Shown here one piece after another: positions 27,094 through 35,200 of a stretch of DNA of 64,000 nucleotides. A program made the translations under genes and the position numbers. Within the stretch, counting starts at the first letter, position 1; each line of letters starts with the position of its first letter. The stretch is from Bacteroides caecigallinarum. Its GTDB lineage: Bacteria > Bacteroidota > Bacteroidia > Bacteroidales > Bacteroidaceae. The DNA is taken from NCBI RefSeq assembly GCF_021531075.1, contig NZ_JADYTJ010000003.1, forward strand, positions 1 to 64,000, read 5' to 3'. The notes beneath the pieces are model-generated. The model had not been told where the DNA came from and did no database searches. It was given only the letters and a program-made list of their open reading frames with translations.

Positions 27094-27361
27094 ATGAATA
27101 AAGAAAATATAATACCAAAATTTTTGGAGGACGGTTGCGAATATATTTAATTCAGTCAATTCGAAAAGAAGTTTATTATGTTCCGTTCTCTAGCTGAACA
27201 AGGAGTGATTGATGCACCGCTTTATTATGCATCGCTTCATTTACGTGGACTTGGTACTGGAAGTTATCACGTAGTAGTATAGAATGGTATAAGATGGCAG
27301 CTGGAAACGGTTGTAAAAAGCAAAGGAGGCTTTGGAAAAACTGATCGCAAGTAATCATGAT
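27094..27361 (+). pseudogene. Decayed Sel1-repeat protein gene
   Basis: Reading from ATG 27094 gives a protein-like sequence interrupted by stop codons at 27148 (TAA) and near 27280 (TAG). With two one-base shifts, after ...GSYHVVV and after ...AAGNGCK, the frame continues as EWYKMAAGNGCK then KAKEALEKLIASNHDL and stops. The pattern APLYYASLHLRGLGTG...EWYKMAAGNGC matches a Sel1-type repeat (helical repeats of protein-interaction domains). Start, stops and shifts mean it is no longer a working gene. Confidence 0.65.
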
Positions 27362-27376
27362 TTATAACTCATAACT

Positions 27377-27829
27377 ATGATACAACTTAAAACCAAAAAT
27401 CAAAATCTGGTCAATACCACAAGCAATGGTGTTCCATACATAAAGAAGTGTTTCACTCTTTACGGAATACAAGTTTGTGGTGTATTCCCTGTGTTTGAGG
27501 GAATAAAAGTGACGTTAGACGGTACTGTTGATTCACTCTATAAGGAATTAGGTAACACAGATTATTCGTTTTACCATGGAACGATGAGATTGGCTACGAA
27601 AAAGCTAAAGCAGCTAATGAAAGTTAAATCTGAAATAAGAGATCGTTTCTCTGTTGAACAAATTAAGGATATTGAAGCTGAGAAAGAAAAGATTTCCGGA
27701 TTAATTTGGCACCATTACGAGGAATTGGATGGAGAAAGTCCAATTATGCAACTTGTGGATGAAAAGTTGCATACGGCATGTTCGCATACCGGTGGCTCAT
27801 ATACTTGGAACAGAAAACATCTGGTATAA
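27377..27829 (+). CDS. WHH/HNH-family nuclease, polymorphic-toxin C-terminal type
   Basis: A 150-residue protein. The C-terminal part has the WHH nuclease pattern: LIWHHYEE (residues ~109-116), IMQLVDEKLHTACSHTGG (~123-140). This matches HNH-type nuclease domains at the ends of polymorphic toxins, where the histidines bind the metal and activate water. The first ~100 residues (TSNGVPYIKKCFTLYGIQV, GVFPVFEGIKV) resemble the region that normally precedes such domains in large toxins. Here it is free-standing and has no secretion signal. Target (DNA) is inferred from the family. No immunity gene of a known type follows. Confidence 0.78.
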   Translation: MIQLKTKNQNLVNTTSNGVPYIKKCFTLYGIQVCGVFPVFEGIKVTLDGTVDSLYKELGNTDYSFYHGTMRLATKKLKQLMKVKSEIRDRFSVEQIKDIEAEKEKISGLIWHHYEELDGESPIMQLVDEKLHTACSHTGGSYTWNRKHLV

Positions 27830-27887
27830 TAACGGAAGGTAGAAAGCATAGAATAAAGAAGTGCATTCTGATAATTATCTTTTCGCT

Positions 27888-27923
27888 TGCCAACGAAACA
27901 GGTGCAAGCCACACATACCTTTG
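27888..27923 (+). promoter_or_regulatory. WYL-type operator and promoter of the lipoprotein gene
   Basis: Half-sites TGCCA (27888-27892) and GTGCA (27902-27906), 9 bases apart, are followed 9 bases later by the -7 element TACCTTTG (27916-27923). Spacing matches the operators at 29167 and 31845 exactly; the left half-site deviates from TGCAC. Confidence 0.7.
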
Positions 27924-27949
27924 CTTCATCGAACTAAAACTATGTTAAT

Positions 27950-28621
27950 ATGAAGAAACTGATTAATTTTTTGTTTGTCGTGGTATGTGTTATTATGACA
28001 ACTGCTTGCGAGAGTGAACTGAAGGATATGGCTTATAGCTATACCAACAAGTCGAATGGTGATGTTACTGTCATCCGTCTTTATAAAGGAGGCAAGGTGC
28101 TTATTAATAAATTTACAAAATGGGATGTTGAAGACAAGGATGAGATTTATATGTATAAAGGTAAAAATATTATCGGGGCTTCTTATAGTAGGATAGACAG
28201 TATTATTAACATAAAGAATGAGTATGAAGTTTTTGATAAGATTATTGTTCAGAAGGATGGGGGTATCAGGTATAAGGCTGATGTTTACAGACCGGACAAG
28301 CGTTTTAAGGATATAAAGCCTGTGGGTAAGTATGGAGGTAAATCTTATGAGTCGAAGGGCGATGACGGTAATATGTATATGTGCTTTATAGATGAAAATA
28401 CTGTATTGCTGGCGACTGAAGGGGGATTGGATTATTATGATTATGAAATTTCTAACGGTAAAATTCTGATAATCGGTAAAAATCTTATTTTTAAGCCTGA
28501 AGGGGATAATTTCCTTGTTCTGGAGAGTAATTGGACTTCGCTTGTTATGAAGTATAAGGGGATGGTGGATGATTATGAACTTTGGAGTTATATTCTTTCT
28601 GATTTTGAAGGAGATTTTTGA
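27950..28621 (+). CDS. Lipoprotein of the WYL-controlled module
   Basis: A 223-residue protein with a lipoprotein signal peptide: hydrophobic segment IMTTACES with Cys at residue 20, so it is probably anchored in an envelope membrane. The mature part looks beta-rich and repetitive (GGKVLINKFTKWDVEDKDEI) without a family I recognise. It is the first gene behind an operator shared with the AAA+ ATPase and the WYL regulator, which places it in their regulon. The next gene begins directly at its stop. Confidence 0.7.
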   Translation: MKKLINFLFVVVCVIMTTACESELKDMAYSYTNKSNGDVTVIRLYKGGKVLINKFTKWDVEDKDEIYMYKGKNIIGASYSRIDSIINIKNEYEVFDKIIVQKDGGIRYKADVYRPDKRFKDIKPVGKYGGKSYESKGDDGNMYMCFIDENTVLLATEGGLDYYDYEISNGKILIIGKNLIFKPEGDNFLVLESNWTSLVMKYKGMVDDYELWSYILSDFEGDF

Positions 28622-29103
28622 ATGTAAATGAATTTTGCGACGCTATGAAATATGTAAATGACAAATTCCTCCATTCTGACCTTATCGTTTTGGGATGTAT
28701 CGCTACTATCAACTGTTACATCTTGTTGGTGATGGGAAAGGTTATAGACGGTATGGATGTTTTCTTAAAATCACTTTCGTTGTTTCAGGTGATTGGAATA
28801 TTATTAAGCCTCATTACAGTGCAGACACTTATAGAGCTATATGTGAGGTATATAAATAAAGGTAAGACTGCTTTCCTCGTTTCCAGATTTGTATTAGGAG
28901 TATTTGTAATGTTTATGGCATACATATTGGTTGTAACAACAGGTGGTTCATCCGGCTACGATGGTATTATAAAAAATATGACTTCATGGGAGTTCTACAA
29001 TTTAATGACAATAGAGTTTATGTTCTTCTGTTTTGCTGTTGCGTATGAAAAAGCGGAGCATAAGCGTTATCAGAATAAATCCTCTGATGATGTCACTTGC
29101 TAA
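28618..29103 (+). CDS. Four-helix membrane protein of the WYL-controlled module
   Basis: A 161-residue membrane protein with four predicted helices (e.g. LIVLGCIATINCYILLVMGK, VLGVFVMFMAYILVVTTGG) and short loops; the C-terminus is charged and cytoplasmic. No known domain. The printed start is a TTG that overlaps the end of the lipoprotein gene; an ATG at 28645 is in the same frame and could be the true start. It is probably co-transcribed with the lipoprotein. Confidence 0.6.
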   Translation: MNVNEFCDAMKYVNDKFLHSDLIVLGCIATINCYILLVMGKVIDGMDVFLKSLSLFQVIGILLSLITVQTLIELYVRYINKGKTAFLVSRFVLGVFVMFMAYILVVTTGGSSGYDGIIKNMTSWEFYNLMTIEFMFFCFAVAYEKAEHKRYQNKSSDDVTC

Positions 29104-29166
29104 AGAAATGTAATAAACAATTTAGATATCGAAGAAAGATATCTGATTTGCGTTTTTTATCTCTTA

Positions 29167-29202
29167 TGCACATGATGTATGTGCAAGCCCGCTGTACCTT
29201 TG
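29167..29202 (+). promoter_or_regulatory. WYL-type operator and promoter of the AAA+ gene
   Basis: Perfect inverted repeat TGCAC-N9-GTGCA (29167-29185) followed by exactly 9 bases and the -7 element TACCTTTG (29195-29202). The operator covers the region of the -33 element, consistent with repression. Confidence 0.8.
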
Positions 29203-29243
29203 TGTCATAATCAAGGAAGTAAATAACATTAATACTTATAATC

Positions 29244-30905
29244 ATGAGCACAAAGCGTATGAATCTTTTGGAGTGTATAGAGGTGATTGCCGATAAGGCT
29301 GAGAATTCACATCTGAGTGATGAGTTCTTCAATGAGGTTGAAGGACAGATTGGATATGTATCGCGCAAGTTGGGTATCAACAGAATACAGGCTGTTGTGC
29401 TGGCTCTGATGGTGAACAGAAGTTTTGATACAAGGATTGAACTTAATGATTTGTCGGACTATCTGAACTGTAAGTATATAAAGATGCTCAAGTACTCGGC
29501 CGATGTGGAGGGGCTTGTGAAATCTCATCTTATTGCCTGTACAAGGGGAAGAAGGGATGATAATCTTACTTACAGGGTACCTCCTGTGGTAATAGAGCAT
29601 CTCAAGAATAACAAGGCGTATAAGTATGAGGTGCCTAAGAGTTTGACAACAAGCGAGTTTTTCGGTAAACTAAACGAGTATATTGATTGCCGAGTAAATG
29701 AAGAGTGCAGTATAGAAGGCTTTCAGAACGATGTGGTGGAGTTGATTGAGAACAATCTGCATCTGGATTTTGCAAGCAGGACTAAGGCTTTGGAACTTGA
29801 CGTCAATAATCTGGCTCTCTTCCTTTTTATATGTGACGCATTTATTCAGAACAGAGAGGAAAATGTAAGGCAGCAGGACCTTGCTGATATGTGTTGTAAC
29901 AAATATCATTTCAAGTCTGTCTGCAATCTGCTGATGGAGGGTAAGCACTGTCTTCAGAAGTTGAATCTGATAGAGTTCTGCAATGAGGACGGGATGGTGA
30001 ACAGGGAGGAATATAAGCTTACTGAGGATACGAAGAGAACTTTTCTGTTCGGAGTGAAGGCCGGTGGCTCGGACAACTCATCCGGAAATTTCTCCTCTTT
30101 ACTTATGGACTGCAGGTCTTTGCCCGCAAAGGAGCTGTTCTATAACAGAAGGGTGACTGATTCGATAAACCAGCTGGCAGGTCTGCTGGAACAGAACAAT
30201 TTTTCTGACATTTGCGGACGTTTGAAGGAAAAGGGGCTTCGCAGTGGTTTTGCATGTCTTTTCTACGGCGCTCCGGGAACGGGAAAGACGGAGACGGTTT
30301 ATCAGCTGGCGAGACGGACGGGAAGAAACATCATGCGTGTGAATATCTCTGAGATTAAGAGTAGCTGGGTGGGCGAAAGCGAGAAGAATATAAAGAATGT
30401 ATTCAATAAGTACAGGTATCTTGTGGAGAGATCGGAGGTGGCTCCTATTCTGTTGTTCAACGAGGCTGACGCTATTCTTGGAAAGAGAATGGAGGGGGCT
30501 GAGCGTGCCGTGGACAGGATGGAGAACTCAATCCAGAATATCATCCTGCAAGAAATAGAGAATATGGAGGGTATTCTGATTGCTACCACGAATATAGCGG
30601 GAAATCTGGATAAGGCTTTTGAAAGGAGGTTTTTATACAAGATTGAGTTCGAAAGACCGGATATTCAGGCGAAGTGTGCTATATGGAAGTCGATGATACC
30701 TGAACTTAATGAGGATGAGGCTGAATGTCTGGCATCGAGATATGATTTCAGTGGAGGGCAGATTGAGAATATCTGTAGGAAAAGAACTATAGATTCTATT
30801 TTATGGGGAAGCGAAAATCTGGATTTTGAAAAGCTGAAAGATCATTGCGAATCGGAAATTATGCATATAGGAAAAACGGAAAGAAGAAAGATTGGTTTCA
30901 GGTAA
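29244..30905 (+). CDS. AAA+ ATPase of the WYL-controlled module
   Basis: A 553-residue protein. The N-terminal ~320 residues are helical with winged-helix-like stretches (ELNDLSDYLNCKYIKMLKYS). The C-terminal AAA+ domain has Walker A FYGAPGTGKTET (residues ~340-351), a Walker B variant LLFNEADAIL in which Asn replaces the usual first Asp, sensor 1 IATTN, and an arginine-finger region AFERRFLYKIEF. It is most like AAA+ domains of the ClpX/FtsH/Cdc48-like group found in Bacteroidetes. It likely remodels proteins; its target is unknown. Its last ~30 bases form half of a bidirectional terminator. Confidence 0.85.
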   Translation: MSTKRMNLLECIEVIADKAENSHLSDEFFNEVEGQIGYVSRKLGINRIQAVVLALMVNRSFDTRIELNDLSDYLNCKYIKMLKYSADVEGLVKSHLIACTRGRRDDNLTYRVPPVVIEHLKNNKAYKYEVPKSLTTSEFFGKLNEYIDCRVNEECSIEGFQNDVVELIENNLHLDFASRTKALELDVNNLALFLFICDAFIQNREENVRQQDLADMCCNKYHFKSVCNLLMEGKHCLQKLNLIEFCNEDGMVNREEYKLTEDTKRTFLFGVKAGGSDNSSGNFSSLLMDCRSLPAKELFYNRRVTDSINQLAGLLEQNNFSDICGRLKEKGLRSGFACLFYGAPGTGKTETVYQLARRTGRNIMRVNISEIKSSWVGESEKNIKNVFNKYRYLVERSEVAPILLFNEADAILGKRMEGAERAVDRMENSIQNIILQEIENMEGILIATTNIAGNLDKAFERRFLYKIEFERPDIQAKCAIWKSMIPELNEDEAECLASRYDFSGGQIENICRKRTIDSILWGSENLDFEKLKDHCESEIMHIGKTERRKIGFR

Positions 30906-30929
30906 ATCAGTCTTTCTTCTTTCCGTTTT
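30873..30929. terminator. Bidirectional terminator embedded in two convergent gene ends
   Basis: A 19-base-pair perfect stem: arms 30873-30891 (starts AAAACGGAAAG) and 30911-30929 (ends TTCCGTTTT) around a 19-base loop. The left arm is inside the AAA+ reading frame and the right arm reaches the stop of the WYL gene. A-rich on one side and T-rich on the other, it can stop transcripts from both directions. Confidence 0.8.
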
Positions 30930-31818
30930 ATTTGTACATTTCGTTCATCTCACCTATAGTCTTGCGGATTTCTTTAATCAGACAGTCCGGACTGAGGACC
31001 TGAAGGCTGGAGCCGTAGGATAATAGCTCCTGAACCAGATCGAGAGTAACTTTCATGTGCAGTTTAAAGATAATAAAGTTTTCATCGTGAGAGATTACTT
31101 CCTGTGTATGGTGTAGCGGTCTTGTCTGTATGTATTGTCCTTGCTTGGTTGTGAATTTTAAAAGAATATCGTGGGCTTTGGTTTCTTCTTCGCCATGGAT
31201 AATCCCGAAATTGTCATTATATAATACCTGTGGATAGTTCTTTTCTTTCATCGTAAAACTTTTGTCGCTGACTGTCGCACAGTCCATCCTGTCGAGTGAA
31301 TATACACGCAGGGCATTTCTCTCGTGGCAATGGCCAATAAGATACCATCTTTGGCGGAAGAATTTTATAAAGTAAGGTTCTACAGTGAAATTCTGTGCAT
31401 CCATCCAGTACGAATGATAGGTGATGTTTATGCATTTGCTGCGCGACATGGCATCGGTTATGGCGTCAAGATGTTCTTCGCCTCCGAAAGTGCTTTCAAG
31501 GATGATTCTGTCGGCAAGGCGTTTACGTCTGGAAATAACATCAGTGGATGATGCCGTCTGTATCAGCCACTGGTTGATAGGGGACTTGCTTATTTCTTCC
31601 GGATATTCGATATAATATTCGTTAGTGCTACGGTCGCAATTGATGTTGATATCGAACATCTCTTCGGCTGTACGTTTGTACGACATGAAGGTGTTGCGGT
31701 GTAAGGTAATATCGTAGTCCGCATTGTGTGCTCTCCATTCTTCCTGGATTTCATTAAGTGTCATTCTTTTTCTTCTTAGAAGCAGATTGACAAGCCAGAT
31801 ACATATCCTGTTCTTCAT
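30928..31818 (-). CDS. WYL-domain transcriptional regulator
   Basis: A 296-residue regulator of the WYL (helix-turn-helix plus WYL ligand-binding) family. Residues ~1-60 form a helix-turn-helix (RKRMTLNEIQEEWRAHNADY). The middle contains the WYL-type core YFIKFFRQRWYLIGHCHERN followed by ALRVYSLDRMD. The C-terminal part is the WCX dimerisation domain. Members such as BrxR and CapW repress phage-defence operons through palindromic operators. The start is set at ATG 31818 because the only fitting promoter (-7 at 31845-31852) lies between it and the in-frame ATG at 31866. Confidence 0.85.
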   Translation of the reverse strand: MKNRICIWLVNLLLRRKRMTLNEIQEEWRAHNADYDITLHRNTFMSYKRTAEEMFDININCDRSTNEYYIEYPEEISKSPINQWLIQTASSTDVISRRKRLADRIILESTFGGEEHLDAITDAMSRSKCINITYHSYWMDAQNFTVEPYFIKFFRQRWYLIGHCHERNALRVYSLDRMDCATVSDKSFTMKEKNYPQVLYNDNFGIIHGEEETKAHDILLKFTTKQGQYIQTRPLHHTQEVISHDENFIIFKLHMKVTLDLVQELLSYGSSLQVLSPDCLIKEIRKTIGEMNEMYK

Positions 31819-31844
31819 AAATTCGGTTTTTTCTGATAGTATTG

Positions 31845-31880
31845 CAAATTTACGGAATGGATGCACCGAAAACTAGTGCA
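31845..31880 (-). promoter_or_regulatory. WYL-type operator and promoter of the regulator gene
   Basis: On the minus strand TGCAC-N9-GTGCA (31880-31862), then exactly 9 bases, then TAAATTTG (31852-31845) as -7 element. The inverted repeat is perfect. Same spacing as the two other operators, so autoregulation is likely. Confidence 0.8.
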
Positions 31881-32071
31881 AGCGATAATTTCTTTAAAAA
31901 CTTTATAAACAGGTTTCAGAATGAGATGTCGGAGAAGAAGAATTTTACTTATGATTTTTTATAGACGGTTTTCGCTTTGTTTCAGATATGAAATCAGATA
32001 TGAAAAAAGATAAACAGCATTAACTCACAATTTTTATTCTTTTTGCAAAGTGTTTGAAAATCTTCTTTAAA

Positions 32072-32131
32072 AAAAGAAAAGTGGATAAGAATTATGTGAA
32101 AATCATAAACTTATCCACTTTTCTTTTAATT
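32072..32131 (+). terminator. Long hairpin upstream of the ileS promoter
   Basis: Arms AAAAGAAAAGTGGATAAG and CTTATCCACTTTTCTTTT form an 18-base-pair perfect stem with a ~20-base loop and a T-rich 3' side. It lies before the ileS -7 element, so it is outside the ileS mRNA. No coding gene ends nearby; it may end an unannotated small transcript in 31881-32071, where I otherwise see no gene. Confidence 0.55.
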
Positions 32132-32147
32132 ATCTATTTTTTTCTTA

Positions 32148-32155
32148 TAAATTTG
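32148..32155 (+). promoter_or_regulatory. ileS promoter -7 element
   Basis: TAAATTTG fits TAnnTTTG; the predicted leader is about 55 bases to the ATG at 32219. Confidence 0.6.
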
Positions 32156-32218
32156 CAGCCTAAATTTGGGAAGGCTGTAGCCTGGATAAAAGATAATAAG
32201 ATAAAACAACATAAAACT

Positions 32219-35200
32219 ATGAGTAGTAAATTTACTGAATATTCTCAGCTGAACCTGTCTGAGGTGAATAAAGAAGTGCTGAAGAAATGGGATGAGAATG
32301 ATGTATTCTCAAAGAGTATGACTGAACGTGAAGGCTATCCTTCGTTTGTTTTCTATGAAGGACCTCCATCGGCTAACGGTATGCCGGGTATTCACCACGT
32401 TATGGCTCGTACTATTAAGGATACGTTCTGCCGTTTCAAAACCATGAAAGGTTTTCAGGTAAAGCGTAAGGCAGGATGGGATACTCACGGACTTCCTGTG
32501 GAACTTGGTGTGGAAAAGGCTCTTGGAATCACTAAGGAGGATATTGGTAAAACTATCTCAGTGGCAGAATATAATCATCATTGCCGCACCGACGTCATGA
32601 AATTTACTAAGGAATGGACTGACCTTACTCACAAGATGGGTTACTGGGTAGACCTTGAAAATCCTTATATCACATACGATAACCGTTACATCGAAACTTT
32701 GTGGTGGCTTCTGAAACAGCTTTATGGAAAAGGATTGCTGTACAAAGGATATACCATACAGCCATATTCTCCTGCTGCCGGTACAGGACTTAGCTCGCAC
32801 GAGCTAAACCAGCCTGGTTGCTACCGCGATGTGAAGGATACAACTGTTGTCGGACAGTTCAAGATGAAGAATCCTAAACCTGAAATGGCACAGTGGGGTA
32901 CCCCTTACTTCATTGCTTGGACTACTACTCCTTGGACTTTGCCTTCAAACACAGCTCTTTGTGTTGGTCCTAAGATTGACTACGTAGCTGTGCAGACTTA
33001 CAATGGTTATACTGGCGAAAAGATGACTGTGGTTCTGGCTAAAGCTCTTCTATATACTCATTTCAACAAGAAAGCAGAAGAAATAGCTCTTGAAGACTAT
33101 AAGCCGGGCGACAAACTTATACCGTTCAAGGTGGTAGGCGAGTACAAGGGTACTGACCTTGTAGGTATGGAATACGAACAGCTTATACCATGGGTTAAGC
33201 CTGTTGAGGCTACAGCTGATGGATGGGTTGAGGCATCTGCTAAGGCTTTCCGCGTAATCCCTGGTGATTATGTAACAACAGAAGACGGTACAGGTATCGT
33301 ACATATCGCTCCTACATTCGGTGCTGATGACGCCAATGTGGCTCGTGCCGCAGGAATTCCTTCATTGTTCATGATCAACAAGAAGGGCGAGACTCGTCCT
33401 ATGGTTGACCTGACAGGTAAGTTCTATTTGTTGGACGAACTTGATGAGGCTTTCGTGAAGGAATGTGTAAATGTTGACGCTTACAAAGAATATCAGGGAC
33501 GTTGGGTTAAGAATGCATACGACCCTCAGTTCACTGTTGACGGCAAATATGACGAAAAAGCTGCTCAGGCTGCAGAATCGCTTGATATCTATATCTGCAT
33601 GATGATGAAGCAGAACAATCAGGCATTCAAGATTGAAAAGCATGTACACAACTATCCTCACTGCTGGCGTACAGACAAACCGGTGCTTTACTATCCGTTG
33701 GACAGCTGGTTTATCCGTTCTACTGCAGCTAAAGACCGTATGATAGAATTGAACAAGACTATCAACTGGAAACCAGAATCAACTGGTACAGGACGTTTCG
33801 GCAAGTGGCTTGAAAACCTGAACGACTGGAACTTGAGCCGTTCCCGTTATTGGGGTACTCCGCTTCCTATCTGGCGTAACGATGAAGGCGAAGAATTGTG
33901 TATCGGTTCTGTAGAAGAACTTTATAATGAAATAGAAAAGTCTGTAGCTGCTGGCTTCATGACAGAAAATCCATATAAGAAACTTGGTTTCGTTCCAGGA
34001 CAGTACAGCAAGGAAAACTACGATAAGATAGATCTGCACCGTCCTTACGTTGACGATATCATTCTGGTTTCTGAAAGCGGCAAGCCGATGAAACGTGAAT
34101 CAGACCTTATCGACGTTTGGTTCGACTCTGGTGCTATGCCATATGCACAGCTTCACTATCCGTTCGAAAACAAGGAAATAGTTGACAACCGTACTTACTA
34201 TCCTGCCGATTTCATTGCTGAAGGTGTTGACCAGACTCGTGGATGGTTCTTTACACTTCATGCAATCGCTACTATGGTGTTCGACAGTGTGGCTTATAAG
34301 AATGTTATCTCTAATGGTCTTGTACTCGACAAGAACGGTAACAAGATGTCTAAGCGTCTTGGTAATGCAGTAGATCCGTTCGCTACAATCGAAAAGTTCG
34401 GTTCAGACCCATTGCGCTGGTACATGATTACAAATGCTTCTCCATGGGATAACCTGAAGTTCGATACTGAAGGTGTGGACGAAGTGAGACGTAAATTCTT
34501 CGGAACACTTTACAATACATATTCATTCTTTGCACTTTATGCAAATGTCGATGGTTTCTGCTATGCAGAGAAAGATGTACCGATGGAAGAACGTCCTGAA
34601 ATCGACAGATGGATATTGTCATTGCTCAACTCTTTGATTAAGGATGTTGATGCTTGCTATAATGATTATGAACCAACCAAGGCAGGTCGTCTGATTACAG
34701 ACTTTGTGAACGACAATTTGAGTAACTGGTATGTACGTCTGAACCGTAAGCGTTTCTGGGGAAGTTCAATGTCAACAGACAAGCTTTCTGCTTATCAGAC
34801 TCTGTATGTATGTCTTGAGACAGTTGCCAAACTGATGGCTCCTATAGCTCCGTTCTATGCAGACCGTCTGTATATGGATCTTGTAAATGTTACAGGACGC
34901 GACAATGTGGTTTCTGTTCACCTTGCTAAATTCCCTGTTGCTGACGAAAGTCTGATAAACAAGGAACTTGAAGCACGTATGCAGATGGCACAGGATGTCA
35001 CTTCAATGGTGCTTGCACTTCGCCGTAAGGTTAATATCAAGGTGCGTCAGCCGCTGCAGTGTATCATGGTTCCTGTTGTTGACGAAGATCAGAAACGTCA
35101 TATCGAGGCTGTTAAGGATTTGATCCTTAGTGAAGTAAACGTTAAGGAAATCAAGTTCGTTGAAGGAGCGTCAGGCGTATTGGTCAAGAAAGTTAAGTGT

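Noticed and set aside
11580-31866. Integrative conjugative element or prophage
   Set aside because: No integrase, relaxase, mobilisation, capsid or terminase gene and no direct-repeat ends seen. The HerA/VirB4-like protein alone does not make a conjugation system.
31819-31866. Longer WYL start at 31866
   Set aside because: The codons from 31866 to 31819 contain the promoter -7 element and part of the operator, so they would not be transcribed.
32054-32218. Longer IleS start at 32054
   Set aside because: The extra 55 residues span the hairpin and the promoter and are absent from known IleS proteins.
32072-32218. T-box riboswitch upstream of ileS
   Set aside because: No T-box consensus or specifier loop; only a simple long hairpin, which moreover lies before the promoter.
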